Assembly (NCBI GenBank): GCA_001794755.1
Contig: MGKT01000006.1
Span: 179,045-219,636, forward strand
Length of the DNA stretch: 40,592 nt
Origin: Candidatus Yanofskybacteria bacterium RIFCSPLOWO2_02_FULL_44_18
GTDB lineage: Bacteria > Patescibacteriota > Minisyncoccia > 2-02-FULL-40-12 > GWA2-44-9
Direction: 5' to 3'
Shown here: piece by piece, positions 6,574-14,439 of the stretch
Position numbering within the stretch: the first letter of the stretch is position 1
Layout of the letters: the number at the start of each line of letters is the position of its first letter
Made by a program: the position numbers and the translations under genes
Notes under the pieces: generated by a model
What the model saw: the letters and a program-made list of their open reading frames with translations, nothing else
Databases searched by the model: none
What the model was told of the DNA's origin: nothing

Positions 6574-8781
6574 ATGCAATTAATAATAGTCGAGTCGCCC
6601 ACTAAATCTAAGACCATAGGCAAATACCTCGGCCCGGATTACCGGGTTCTTTCGTCTTACGGCCATGTCCGTGATTTGCCAAAAAAGGAATTGGGTATTG
6701 ATATTGATCATGACTTTAAGCCCAAGTATATAATCCCGACTAAAGCCAAGAAAACAATATCGGAACTAAAAAAAGGCGTCCAAAATGCAGATTCTGTGAT
6801 TCTGGCAACAGATCCTGATCGGGAAGGCGAAGCCATTGCTTGGCACTTGGCCGAAGCCCTGGGGCTGAATAAAAAAACGAGCGCAAAGAAAATTTCGCGG
6901 GTTGTTTTTCATGAAATCACGAAGCACGCCATCGAAAAAGCGATTGCGGAACCGAGGGAAATAGACAATCATCTAGTCGACGCCCAGCAAGCCCGACGAG
7001 TTTTGGATCGCCTCGTCGGCTACAAGCTTTCGCCTTTTCTCTGGAAAAAAGTCCGCTCCGGCTTATCGGCCGGCCGTGTTCAATCCGTAGCCGTAAGACT
7101 TGTTGTCGAAAGGGAAAGAGAAATACAGAATTTCAAGCCTCAAGAATACTGGTCAGTGGAAGCGGTCTTGGCCAAAAAAGACGAAGAAAAAAGCTTTAAG
7201 GCCAGGCTTATCAAAGAAGGAGAAAGAAATATCGGCCGTCTTGATATCAAGTCCAAAGAAGAGGCGGAAAGAATTTCCAAAGAATTGGAAAATTCCGAAT
7301 ACGAGGTAATCAACATCGAAAAAAAAGAAACCCATCGCAATCCCTCAGCTCCTTTTACAACCTCCACCCTACAACAGGAGGCGTCGCGCAAATTGGGATT
7401 TTCGGCCAAACAGACAATGGTCTTGGCCCAGCGCCTCTATGAAACCGGATACATTACATACATGAGAACGGATTCGCTTAACATTTCTGAGATAGCCTTG
7501 GCTCAAGCCCGAGACGTCATAACAGATAAATTCGGAAAGAAATACGCACTGGATGCTCCTCGGCATTATCAAAATAAATCCAAAGGCGCCCAGGAAGCCC
7601 ATGAGGCGATACGGCCGACTGACCTGTCGCTCACCCCGGAAGCATTGCCGAAAGCCACGGATCCGGGCCAAAGGCGCCTTTACGATTTAATCTGGAAAAG
7701 AACAGTAGCTTCGCAGATGCAGCCGGCGGTCCTTGATCAAACCGCGGTGGACATATCGGCCGAAAAAAAATACGTCTTCAGGGCAAACGGCCAGATAATT
7801 AAATTTGACGGCTTCATCCGCGTATACACCGAAACAAAAGACGAAGATGAAGAATCGGATGAATATTCCGAAGGCCAGCTGCCAGACTTAGCTCTACGCG
7901 AATTCTTAAATTTTCTGGATCTTTTAAGGGATCAGCATTTTACCGAACCGCCAGCTCGATACACCGATGCGACACTAATTAAGATTTTAGAGGCGGCCGG
8001 CGTCGGACGACCTTCGACGTACGCACCGACTTTAACGACGATTCAAGACAGAGGATACGTGGAAAAAATCGAAAAGAAATATCATCCCACGGAAATCGGA
8101 ATCCTCGTCAACGATATGCTCGTCGCCAACTTTCCGGAAGTAATCGACATTAATTTTACTTCTCACATAGAAGATGAACTCGATGACATCGCCGAGGGAA
8201 AAATCGGCTGGGTTCCGGTCATACGCGAATTCTGGGAACCGTTTGGAAAAAACCTGAAGGAAAAAACGGTGAGCGTCGAAAAAATCACGCAGATTTCGGA
8301 TACGCCTTGCCCGCACTGCGGCAAACCCATGGTTATAAAATTCGGGCGCATGGGCAAATTCCTGGCCTGTCCCGAGCCGGGAAGCAAGGTTACCCTGCCT
8401 TTGCCTGAGGAAGCGGCGAAAATAAAGGAGCTCGAGGAAAAAACTAAAGACGAGCGCTGTCCGCTATGCGGCAAAGACATGAAAGTCAAAAGGGGCCGCT
8501 TCGGATATTTTTTGGGCTGTACCGATTATCCGGCATGCAAGGGAATATCTAAAATTGTCAGCCGAACGGGATTCAAATGCCCGAACTGCAAAACCGGCGA
8601 TGTCATTGAAAAGAAATCCCGAGGCCGCGGAAAAATATTCTATGCCTGTTCCCGCTGGCCGGAATGCGATTTCCTTATGAGCAAGAAACCGGAAACGGAA
8701 GCAGAGATTGCCGAAGCATTTGCTTTATGGCAGACAAAACCCTTAAAAAAATCCTCTAAAAAAAGTGATAAAAAATCTTGA
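6574..8781 (+). CDS. topA: DNA topoisomerase I with three zinc ribbons
   Basis: Type IA topoisomerase relaxing negative supercoils. The TOPRIM domain begins VESPTKSKTIGKYLG and has ATDPDREGEAIAWHL. The catalytic tyrosine is Tyr296 in GYITYMRTDS. The C-terminus carries three zinc-ribbon repeats. The second is CPLC...CTDYPAC and the third CPNC...CSRWPEC. The first has CPHC followed by only one further Cys (LACPEPG), so it may not bind zinc fully. The tail is Lys-rich. A weak AT-rich -10 (AATAAT, 6560-6565) lies 8 nt before the ATG. The 3' end overlaps the relA/spoT start by 17 nt, indicating co-expression. Confidence 0.96.
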   Translation: MQLIIVESPTKSKTIGKYLGPDYRVLSSYGHVRDLPKKELGIDIDHDFKPKYIIPTKAKKTISELKKGVQNADSVILATDPDREGEAIAWHLAEALGLNKKTSAKKISRVVFHEITKHAIEKAIAEPREIDNHLVDAQQARRVLDRLVGYKLSPFLWKKVRSGLSAGRVQSVAVRLVVEREREIQNFKPQEYWSVEAVLAKKDEEKSFKARLIKEGERNIGRLDIKSKEEAERISKELENSEYEVINIEKKETHRNPSAPFTTSTLQQEASRKLGFSAKQTMVLAQRLYETGYITYMRTDSLNISEIALAQARDVITDKFGKKYALDAPRHYQNKSKGAQEAHEAIRPTDLSLTPEALPKATDPGQRRLYDLIWKRTVASQMQPAVLDQTAVDISAEKKYVFRANGQIIKFDGFIRVYTETKDEDEESDEYSEGQLPDLALREFLNFLDLLRDQHFTEPPARYTDATLIKILEAAGVGRPSTYAPTLTTIQDRGYVEKIEKKYHPTEIGILVNDMLVANFPEVIDINFTSHIEDELDDIAEGKIGWVPVIREFWEPFGKNLKEKTVSVEKITQISDTPCPHCGKPMVIKFGRMGKFLACPEPGSKVTLPLPEEAAKIKELEEKTKDERCPLCGKDMKVKRGRFGYFLGCTDYPACKGISKIVSRTGFKCPNCKTGDVIEKKSRGRGKIFYACSRWPECDFLMSKKPETEAEIAEAFALWQTKPLKKSSKKSDKKS

Positions 8782-10192
8782 TAAATACTCCGAAACCGAT
8801 AGATCTCTAATAGAGAATGCCTATAATTTCGCCGTTCAGGCCCATAAATCACAAAAGCGTCTTTCCGGAGACGCCTTTATTACCCACCCGCTGGCCGTGG
8901 CGGAGCTTTTGAGCGAACTCAAACTCGACGCCTCGACAATTGCCGCGGCCCTGCTTCATGATACGATTGAAGACTCCGAAGTTTCTAAAAATATTTTGTC
9001 CGAGCAATTCGGGACTGAAATATCTTTTTTGGTTGACGGGGTGACAAAACTAAAGCAAATCGGATTGCCCGCAAATTCTGATCCGGAAAAGATACAAAAT
9101 TTTAAAAAAATGTTTTTTGCCGTGGCCAAAGACGTGAGAGTGATTCTGATAAAACTGGCCGACCGATTGCACAATATGAGAACCGTCGCTTTTCTTCCCG
9201 ATCATGACCGGAATCGGGTCGCTTTGGAAACATTGGAAATATACGCTCCCATCGCCGCCCGCCTGGGCATGGGCGGCTGGAAGGGAGAACTTGAGGATCT
9301 TGCGTTTCAATACGCGTATCCGACAGAATTTTCATGGCTCCGAAGAAAGGTCAGGCATAAATATTTAAATCTGACCCGATACCTTGAGCGCACGCGCCCC
9401 CTACTTATCAAACACTTGTCGGATGCCGGCGTAAGTATTCTTGAGATGCATGCCCGCGGCAAACATTATTACAGCTTGTACCAGAAAATGCTGCGCCGAG
9501 ACATGGACCCCAATAAGATTCATGACATCGTCGCGATGAGAATCATAGTGCCGGATGTAAAATCTTGTTACGAAGCCCTGGGCGCCATCCATGCCCACTA
9601 CACTCCGCTCCCGCGGATGATTAAAGATTACATTGCTTTGCCCAAACCTAACGGCTACCAATCAATCCACACCACAGTTTTTTGCGAGAAAGGAAAAATC
9701 GTGGAGATTCAGATTAGGACGCCCCAAATGCATGACCACAATGAGAAAGGGGTTGCCGCTCACTGGGCATACGATGAAAGCGGTAAATCCAAAATTTCAA
9801 CCGCGGACCGCGGAGAATTGGAATGGATAAACAGATTGAAAGATTTTCTTGACCGGTCCGAGCCGGCAGAAGACATCTCGGCATTAAAAATAGACTTCTT
9901 CAAGAACAGGATATTTGTTTTAACACCTAAGGGCGACGTCGAGGATTTGCCCGAGGGAGCAACGCCTATTGATTTTGCTTATGCCATCCACAGCAATCTC
10001 GGCCACGCCGTCAAAGGCTCGAAGATAAATGGAAAAATCGCTCCCATAGATTCAGAGCTTTTAAACGGCGATGTCGTCGAAATCTTAAAAGGCAAAGAAA
10101 AAAAGCCGTCGCAGGACTGGCTTAGATATGTAAAAACGGCGAATGCCCGACATAATATCAGGAGTTGGTTTGCCAATCAGAAAAATCGCTAG
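8765..10192 (+). CDS. RelA/SpoT (p)ppGpp synthetase-hydrolase, C-terminally short
   Basis: Makes and degrades the stringent-response alarmone (p)ppGpp. It uses a GTG start inside topA. The HD hydrolase domain has HDTIEDS and LADRLHNMRT. The synthetase domain has GKHYYSLYQKM, HDIVAMRI, YIALPKPNGYQSIHTTV and EIQIRT with GVAAHWAYD. A TGS domain (IFVLTPKGDVEDLPEGATPIDFAY) is at residues 380-450. The protein stops at 475 residues, soon after TGS, whereas full-length Rel/SpoT (about 730 aa) continues with helical, zinc-finger and ACT domains. It may therefore lack the ribosome-sensing part. It ends 4 nt inside convergent parB. Confidence 0.93.
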   Translation: MIKNLDKYSETDRSLIENAYNFAVQAHKSQKRLSGDAFITHPLAVAELLSELKLDASTIAAALLHDTIEDSEVSKNILSEQFGTEISFLVDGVTKLKQIGLPANSDPEKIQNFKKMFFAVAKDVRVILIKLADRLHNMRTVAFLPDHDRNRVALETLEIYAPIAARLGMGGWKGELEDLAFQYAYPTEFSWLRRKVRHKYLNLTRYLERTRPLLIKHLSDAGVSILEMHARGKHYYSLYQKMLRRDMDPNKIHDIVAMRIIVPDVKSCYEALGAIHAHYTPLPRMIKDYIALPKPNGYQSIHTTVFCEKGKIVEIQIRTPQMHDHNEKGVAAHWAYDESGKSKISTADRGELEWINRLKDFLDRSEPAEDISALKIDFFKNRIFVLTPKGDVEDLPEGATPIDFAYAIHSNLGHAVKGSKINGKIAPIDSELLNGDVVEILKGKEKKPSQDWLRYVKTANARHNIRSWFANQKNR

Positions 10193-11058
10193 TCGATGAT
10201 GCTCTTTGCGATTTTATTGAGATCCTCAAGAGTGGCGAAACGCACAACTATGCGTCCGCCGCCGGCGCCGGCATGGATTGCGACCGGCGTCTGAAGGGTT
10301 CGGCTAAGATTCTTTTCCAGTTCTAAAAAACGGCCCTCATTTCGAGTCTTCGGATTTTTTTTGGCTTGAGACGCCATTTTTTCCAAATCGTCTTTGGACA
10401 CGGCGCCGGAGATGAGCTTATCAAAAGCCAGCCTCTGCTGGTTGGCATCGCTGAAAGCCAGAAGACCTCGGGCGGAAGAATAACCGATTTTCCCGTCTTT
10501 CACCGCTTGCTTCATGTCTTCAGGCAATGAAAGGAGGCGGATGATGTTTGCCACCGCTACCCGCGACTTGGAAACTTTTTCTCCGATTTCTTGCTGGGTC
10601 AAGCCATACTCTTTTTGCAATTTCAGATAAGCCTCGGCCTGTTCTATCGCATTTAAGTCTTCTCTTTGGATATTTTCGGTCAGGGCTACCTCAAGTCTCG
10701 TTTTATCTTCGTTAAAATCGTCTCGTATAATCACCGGCACATGGGGCAAACCGGCTTTTTGAGCCGCTCTTAGTCTTCTTTCTCCGGCAAGCAATATGTA
10801 TGAGACATCAAGACCCCTTGGAGAATTATCCTCTATCTTGGCAACAAGAAGGGGCTGAAGGATGCCGTATCGGCGGACTGATCTTGCCAAATCGGCGATG
10901 CTTTCTTCGTCAAAATCCCTTCTGGGCTGATTGGGGTTGGGCTTGATTTTATTTACCTCCACGTAAAAAACATTCTCTTTTTGATTTCGAGGAGAGTTTC
11001 CATCGCCTGCTGGGATTAAAGACCCCAATCCTTTTCCGAGTCCGAATAATTTCTTCAT
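10189..11058 (-). CDS. parB: Chromosome partitioning protein ParB/Spo0J
   Basis: CTP-dependent DNA clamp that loads at parS near the origin. N-terminal motifs are GLGKGLGSLIP and the IKPNPNQPRRDFDEESIADLARSV block. The CTP-binding signature is GERRLRAA, followed by LTENIQREDLNAIEQA. A central helix-turn-helix (TQQEIGEKVSKSRVAVAN) reads parS, and the C-terminal dimerisation region is short. At 289 aa it is standard size. It follows parA after 8 nt, and its 3' end overlaps relA/spoT. I saw no perfect parS (TGTTTCACGTGAAACA) in the window. Confidence 0.95.
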   Translation of the reverse strand: MKKLFGLGKGLGSLIPAGDGNSPRNQKENVFYVEVNKIKPNPNQPRRDFDEESIADLARSVRRYGILQPLLVAKIEDNSPRGLDVSYILLAGERRLRAAQKAGLPHVPVIIRDDFNEDKTRLEVALTENIQREDLNAIEQAEAYLKLQKEYGLTQQEIGEKVSKSRVAVANIIRLLSLPEDMKQAVKDGKIGYSSARGLLAFSDANQQRLAFDKLISGAVSKDDLEKMASQAKKNPKTRNEGRFLELEKNLSRTLQTPVAIHAGAGGGRIVVRFATLEDLNKIAKSIID

Positions 11059-11066
11059 AAGGGATG

Positions 11067-11831
11067 CTATTTGGTAAGCTTGATTATTTCCTCGGCCAGC
11101 TGTTTGTACGCCTTGGCCGCTTTTGAGTCGGGATCGAATTGCAATATCGTTTTGCCGTAGCTTGGCGCTTCGGCCAAAGATATCGTTCGCGGAATTATTG
11201 CTTCAAAAACCCGGCCCGGGAAATTTTTAGAAACCTCGTTTACGACCTGTCTAGCCAAATGATTTCTCTTATCATACATTGTAAGTAATACCCCCATGAT
11301 TTGCAAATCCGGATTCAGGCCGCTGCGCACAAGTTCGATTGTTTTCATCAGTTGGCCCAGGCCTTCCAAGGCATAATATTCGCATTGGACGGGAATAATC
11401 ACTTCTTCCGCCGCCGCCAATCCGTTTACGGTCAGCAATCCCAATGACGGCGGACAATCGATTAAAATATAATCATAATTGGTGCGAATTGAATTCAGAA
11501 CTTTCTTCAGTCTTGTTTCGCGGTAATCCATCTCCACCAGTTCCACATTCGCTCCGGCCAAAGCCTGCGAGGCGGGCAAAACGTCAAACCCAAATACCGA
11601 TGTTCTTTTTAAAAGCAGCTCGGGGTTATGATCGTTTATCATCGCGTGGTAAAGAGACGGGTGATCGGGATCCAGTTTTATCCCCGCTCCGGTCGTGGCG
11701 TTGGCTTGGGGATCCAAATCGACAAGAAGCACGTATTTTCCCATTGCGGCCATAAAGGCGCTCAGGCTGGTAGCCGAGGTTGTTTTTCCGACCCCGCCCT
11801 TGGCGTTGCACATTGCGATTATTCGAGCCAT
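11067..11831 (-). CDS. parA: Chromosome partitioning ATPase ParA/Soj
   Basis: Deviant Walker ATPase that positions ParB-parS complexes on the nucleoid. The deviant Walker A is CNAKGGVGKTT near the N-terminus, with the switch motif VDLDPQANAT and Walker B IDCPPSLGLLT. The 254-aa size matches Soj. Its promoter is strong: TTGCAA (11878-11883), a 16-nt spacer and an extended -10 TG-A-TATGAT (hexamer 11856-11861). This gives a leader of about 17 nt without a clear Shine-Dalgarno sequence. The parA -35 abuts the tRNA-Leu -35, so the two divergent promoters could influence one another. Confidence 0.96.
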   Translation of the reverse strand: MARIIAMCNAKGGVGKTTSATSLSAFMAAMGKYVLLVDLDPQANATTGAGIKLDPDHPSLYHAMINDHNPELLLKRTSVFGFDVLPASQALAGANVELVEMDYRETRLKKVLNSIRTNYDYILIDCPPSLGLLTVNGLAAAEEVIIPVQCEYYALEGLGQLMKTIELVRSGLNPDLQIMGVLLTMYDKRNHLARQVVNEVSKNFPGRVFEAIIPRTISLAEAPSYGKTILQFDPDSKAAKAYKQLAEEIIKLTK

Positions 11832-11855
11832 GAGATCAAAACATTTTTCAAATTC

Positions 11856-11912
11856 ATCATATCACCTGCCTTGTATTTTGCAATTGAAAATGGGGTATAA
11901 AAATGATAGAAT
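11856..11912. promoter_or_regulatory. Back-to-back promoters of parA (-) and tRNA-Leu (+)
   Basis: Minus strand: TTGCAA (11878-11883), 16-nt spacer, extended -10 TATGAT (11856-11861). Plus strand: TTGAAA (11884-11889), 17-nt spacer, extended -10 TG-A-TAGAAT (hexamer 11907-11912), with the predicted start about 6 nt before the tRNA 5' end. The two -35 hexamers touch. Confidence 0.75.
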
Positions 11913-11924
11913 TGTTCAATATCT

Positions 11925-12012
11925 GCCGCTGTGGTGGAATTGGTTTTACACGCACGACTCAAAATCGTGTGGCCTCACGGCCATGTGGGTTCGACTCCCA
12001 CCAGCGGCACCA
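11925..12012 (+). tRNA. tRNA-Leu (anticodon CAA)
   Basis: The acceptor stem GCCGCTG pairs perfectly with CAGCGGC. The anticodon stem CACGA/TCGTG encloses the loop CTCAAAA with anticodon CAA, which reads UUG. A long type II variable arm (TGGCCTCACGGCCA), a T-arm with GGTTCGACTCC, and an encoded CCA end follow. The gene is intact with no intron, and a LAGLIDADG gene starts 37 nt downstream. Confidence 0.96.
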
Positions 12013-12049
12013 CAAACGAACTAAACGGTTTTTTGAGAAGCCACACATC

Positions 12050-12748
12050 ATGTCTAGACAAAAATTACCTGACATAACTTTTCCTTGGACTCCAGACTTG
12101 GCCTACGCAACAGGCCTCATTGCAACGGATGGAAATCTGTCCCCGGATGGTCGGCACATGACTTTTAAATCTGCGGACAGACAGCTGGTACAAACCTTTA
12201 AAAAATGTCTGAATCTTAAGAATAAAACATGCAAAGACGGGATTCTAAATTGTTACTATGTTCAATTTGGAAATGTCCAATTCTATAAATGGTTGAGAAC
12301 AATCGGAATTCATCCCGCAAAAAGTCTAACTATTGGTGAGATTAATATTCCAGACAAATATTTCAGAGATTTTCTGCGTGGACACTTAGACGGCGATGGG
12401 TCTATTATTCTCTATAGGGATAAATATGGTTTGTACAAGAAAAGACATTACGATAATTTAAGAACGTACACATACTTCATTTCTGCGAGCGAACGACACA
12501 TTCTTTGGCTCAGAAATAAAATTATTAAAATTACTGGAGTATCAGGAGCCTTGATCAGACGCGAGTCAAAAATAAAAAACAGGGCCATTATTTGGCAGAT
12601 CAAAATTGCTCGTCACGAATCAATATCACTTTTGAAATGGCTCTACTACTCTATCAAAATTCCTACACTAATGAGAAAAAGGAGAACGGCAGAAAAAGTA
12701 TTACGACTGTCAAAAAATTGGAAAAGAAAAAATTATGTATTCATATAA
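12050..12748 (+). CDS. Stand-alone LAGLIDADG homing endonuclease
   Basis: Putative site-specific DNA endonuclease of the LAGLIDADG family, outside any intron or intein. Two motifs are present in a 232-aa single chain: YATGLIATDGNL (acidic residue Asp27) and FLRGHLDGDGSI (Asp116). This spacing suits a pseudo-dimeric enzyme, and the C-terminus is very basic. The reading frame is open further upstream through tRNA-Leu, but the ATG at 12050 is preferred: GAGAAG lies 9 nt before it and it follows the mature tRNA end. A hairpin terminator follows directly. Its base composition is more AT-rich than the neighbouring par and rps genes, consistent with mobility. Whether it still cuts, and where, is unknown. 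Confidence 0.85.
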   Translation: MSRQKLPDITFPWTPDLAYATGLIATDGNLSPDGRHMTFKSADRQLVQTFKKCLNLKNKTCKDGILNCYYVQFGNVQFYKWLRTIGIHPAKSLTIGEINIPDKYFRDFLRGHLDGDGSIILYRDKYGLYKKRHYDNLRTYTYFISASERHILWLRNKIIKITGVSGALIRRESKIKNRAIIWQIKIARHESISLLKWLYYSIKIPTLMRKRRTAEKVLRLSKNWKRKNYVFI

Positions 12749-12751
12749 AGG

Positions 12752-12777
12752 ACAAATCCCTCACACGAGGGATTTGT
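12752..12777. terminator. Bidirectional terminator, endonuclease gene / rpsP
   Basis: An 11-bp perfect stem (ACAAATCCCTC with GAGGGATTTGT) around an ACAC loop sits between the converging stop codons of the homing endonuclease gene and rpsP. Confidence 0.8.
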
Positions 12778-13220
12778 TATTGGGTCGGGTTTGGTTGTTC
12801 TTTTGAAGCTTCGGGTTGAGTTTCAAGCTGTATCTCCGGTGATGGCTCGACTGTGGCCTGGCTTACCGTGGAGTTTTCGGCAGGTTTTTCAGGTACTGCA
12901 TCGGCCGCTTTTTCAGTTTTTACCGGCGCATTCTGCGGCGATGTTTTTTCCTTCTTTTTCGGCTTCCATGTCTGCATCTTGGGCCTATCCCATATTTTAT
13001 AGTTAACTAACAGATTATTGACCGTCGGCGAAATACCCGCGCCTTTTGATATCCAGTATTCAATCCGATCAAGCTTAGCCTCCAGCTTGTTTTCGTGCGG
13101 ATTATAGTAACCTAAAAGCTCAAGGACCTCGCCTTTCGGTTTCTTGGTATGTTCGGCGATGATTATACGAAAGTGGGCTTGGCCGCGCTTTCCGGTTCTT
13201 TGGAGTCGTATATTTAACAT
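12777..13220 (-). CDS. rpsP: 30S ribosomal protein S16 with long C-terminal tail
   Basis: Small-subunit assembly protein. The start MLNIRLQRTGKRGQAHFRI is diagnostic of S16, as is a block ending GYYNPHEN. The frame is open upstream to 13379, but the ATG at 13220 is right: homologues begin here, AAGG lies 4 nt upstream, and a promoter precedes it. Canonical S16 has about 80-90 residues. This 147-aa version continues after WKPKKK with about 60 residues rich in Pro, Glu, Ala, Thr and Gln that look disordered. The promoter is TTGCAT, 17 nt, extended -10 TATTAT. Confidence 0.95.
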   Translation of the reverse strand: MLNIRLQRTGKRGQAHFRIIIAEHTKKPKGEVLELLGYYNPHENKLEAKLDRIEYWISKGAGISPTVNNLLVNYKIWDRPKMQTWKPKKKEKTSPQNAPVKTEKAADAVPEKPAENSTVSQATVEPSPEIQLETQPEASKEQPNPTQ

Positions 13221-13231
13221 AAAGCCTTGAA

Positions 13232-13260
13232 ATAATAACAAATACGGCAATTTTATGCAA
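13232..13260 (-). promoter_or_regulatory. Promoter of rpsP
   Basis: Minus strand TTGCAT (13255-13260), 17-nt spacer, extended -10 TG-T-TATTAT (hexamer 13232-13237). The -10 ends 11 nt before the ATG, so the leader is only about 4 nt. Confidence 0.7.
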
Positions 13261-13329
13261 ATTTTAGCATTTAAAAAGATATCAACTTTTAAATCCGCCG
13301 TTAAAATTATATGATTTGAGAGGCACACA

Positions 13330-13671
13330 ATGCGAGTTGAAAAATTCGTCCAAAGGCAAAATCTTCTTCTGAAATACACGCGAACGCTCGTTACATCAGA
13401 AACTATAGGTTTAAACAGAAGGCGACGCCGGGACGTAGAGGAACATCACTGGCATTGTTGTATTCTCTATAAGCTCTTTGATTTTCCGGTTATGGTCGAG
13501 AAAAAAATCAAAGACGAACTTCTCCTCACGTCGGTCGCAGAACTCAAGATCGCCGCCAAGACTCGCAGAGAGTCTCGTTTGGAGTTGATCCGTCAAATCA
13601 GAGGCCGGAAAATGGTCATCAAGGAATTGGCTGGGACACGAACCTTAGCTATCCCCGAAGACCTCACCTAA
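13330..13671 (+). CDS. Small basic protein of unknown function
   Basis: I do not recognise this 113-aa protein. It is treated as a real gene because GAGAGG lies exactly 6 nt before the ATG, a TATGAT -10 (13310-13315) precedes that, and a strong hairpin terminator follows its stop codon. The protein is rich in Arg, Lys and Glu. It has a cluster of Arg residues near position 30, a short HHWHCC segment, and a predicted charged helical second half (LLTSVAELKIAAKTRRESRL). No membrane span or signal peptide is visible. It sits on the opposite strand between rpsP and rnc, so it is its own transcription unit. The Arg-rich, amphipathic look suggests nucleic-acid binding, as a guess only. Confidence 0.65.
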   Translation: MRVEKFVQRQNLLLKYTRTLVTSETIGLNRRRRRDVEEHHWHCCILYKLFDFPVMVEKKIKDELLLTSVAELKIAAKTRRESRLELIRQIRGRKMVIKELAGTRTLAIPEDLT

Positions 13672-13696
13672 AGCCCGCGCAAAGTCCGCGGGCTTT
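13670..13696. terminator. Bidirectional terminator, 13330-13671 gene / rnc
   Basis: A 10-bp stem AAAGCCCGCG with CGCGGGCTTT begins at the stop codon of the small plus-strand gene and lies just before the rnc stop on the other strand. Confidence 0.8.
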
Positions 13697-13700
13697 GCGT

Positions 13701-14384
13701 TTACCAGTTTTTCTTTTTTAATCCTTCGTCGGCGGCTTTTTGCTGGGCTTCTTGTTTTGACGGTCCTTCGCCCTCGGCAATCAATTCTTTTTCGAGAAAC
13801 ACACCGACCTTGAAATTTCTAGCATGGTCCGGGCCCCATTCGTCAACTACCTCGTACGTCGGCGTGATACCGACTTTTTCCTGGGCTTTTTCCTGAAAAA
13901 GACTCTTGGCGTCGCGATAAAGTTTTTGGGAGATAATCTCCGGCAATTCTTTCAGCACGAAACGGGCGATGAATTCCTTGCACGGTTCGTATCCGCTATC
14001 AAGATATATGGCTCCAATCAGCGATTCAAACGCGTTGGCCAATATGTATTGCCGGGCCCGGCCTGTATCTTTGGCCTCACCTCGGGAGAGCAGGACATAT
14101 TCATTCAAATCAAACTCATTGGAAATCTTCGAAAGTATTACGGCATTCACCAGAGCCGCCCGCCAATTCGTAAGTTCTCCTTCGGGATTGGGGTAATTGT
14201 TGAATAAGAATTCAGTTACCACTAATTCCAAAACGGCATCGCCCAAAAATTCCAGCCTTTCATTATGATCCAGGGGCCATTTCGGATTTTCATTGAGATA
14301 GGATCGATGAGTGAGCGCGGTCAGGAGATGGTCTTTGTTTGAAAAAGAATAACCGATTTTTTGCTCCAATGGAGAAATGTCCAT
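13701..14384 (-). CDS. rnc: Ribonuclease III
   Basis: Double-strand-specific endoribonuclease for rRNA and mRNA processing. The catalytic signature NERLEFLGDAVLE is in the N-terminal half, followed by ALVNAVILSKI and the second acidic motif ANAFESLIGAIYLDSG. A C-terminal dsRNA-binding domain (from about residue 160, PTYEVVDEWGPDH... to the Ala/Lys-rich end) is complete. At 227 aa it is normal length. It is the last gene of rpmF-nusB-rnc, separated from nusB by 55 nt that hold a long inverted repeat, which could be an RNase III target. Confidence 0.96.
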   Translation of the reverse strand: MDISPLEQKIGYSFSNKDHLLTALTHRSYLNENPKWPLDHNERLEFLGDAVLELVVTEFLFNNYPNPEGELTNWRAALVNAVILSKISNEFDLNEYVLLSRGEAKDTGRARQYILANAFESLIGAIYLDSGYEPCKEFIARFVLKELPEIISQKLYRDAKSLFQEKAQEKVGITPTYEVVDEWGPDHARNFKVGVFLEKELIAEGEGPSKQEAQQKAADEGLKKKNW

Positions 14385-14410
14385 TACATATGCTGAAGGT
14401 GAAGATTAGA

Positions 14411-14438
14411 CATTCAGCGGACACGTGTCCGATGAATG
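14411..14438. repeat. Long inverted repeat between nusB and rnc
   Basis: The 14-nt perfect palindrome CGGACACGTGTCCG (14418-14431) is flanked by CATTCA/TGAATG arms with one mismatch. In RNA it folds into a hairpin about 27 nt upstream of the rnc start codon. It has no T-run, so it is not a simple terminator. An mRNA processing or autoregulatory site is possible. Confidence 0.6.
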
Positions 14439-14439
14439 G

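Noticed and set aside
10189-11831. parS site near parAB
   Set aside because: No perfect or near-perfect TGTTTCACGTGAAACA was noticed; the origin may be elsewhere.
11925-12012. Intron in tRNA-Leu
   Set aside because: All arms pair without interruption; the extra length is the normal type II variable arm.
11903-12049. Upstream extension of the LAGLIDADG reading frame through tRNA-Leu
   Set aside because: The frame is open by chance across the promoter and the tRNA. The ATG at 12050 follows the mature tRNA end and has a spaced GAGAAG.
13221-13379. N-terminal extension of S16
   Set aside because: The extra 53 residues have no S16 homology and cover the rpsP promoter; MLNIRLQRTGK is the normal S16 start.
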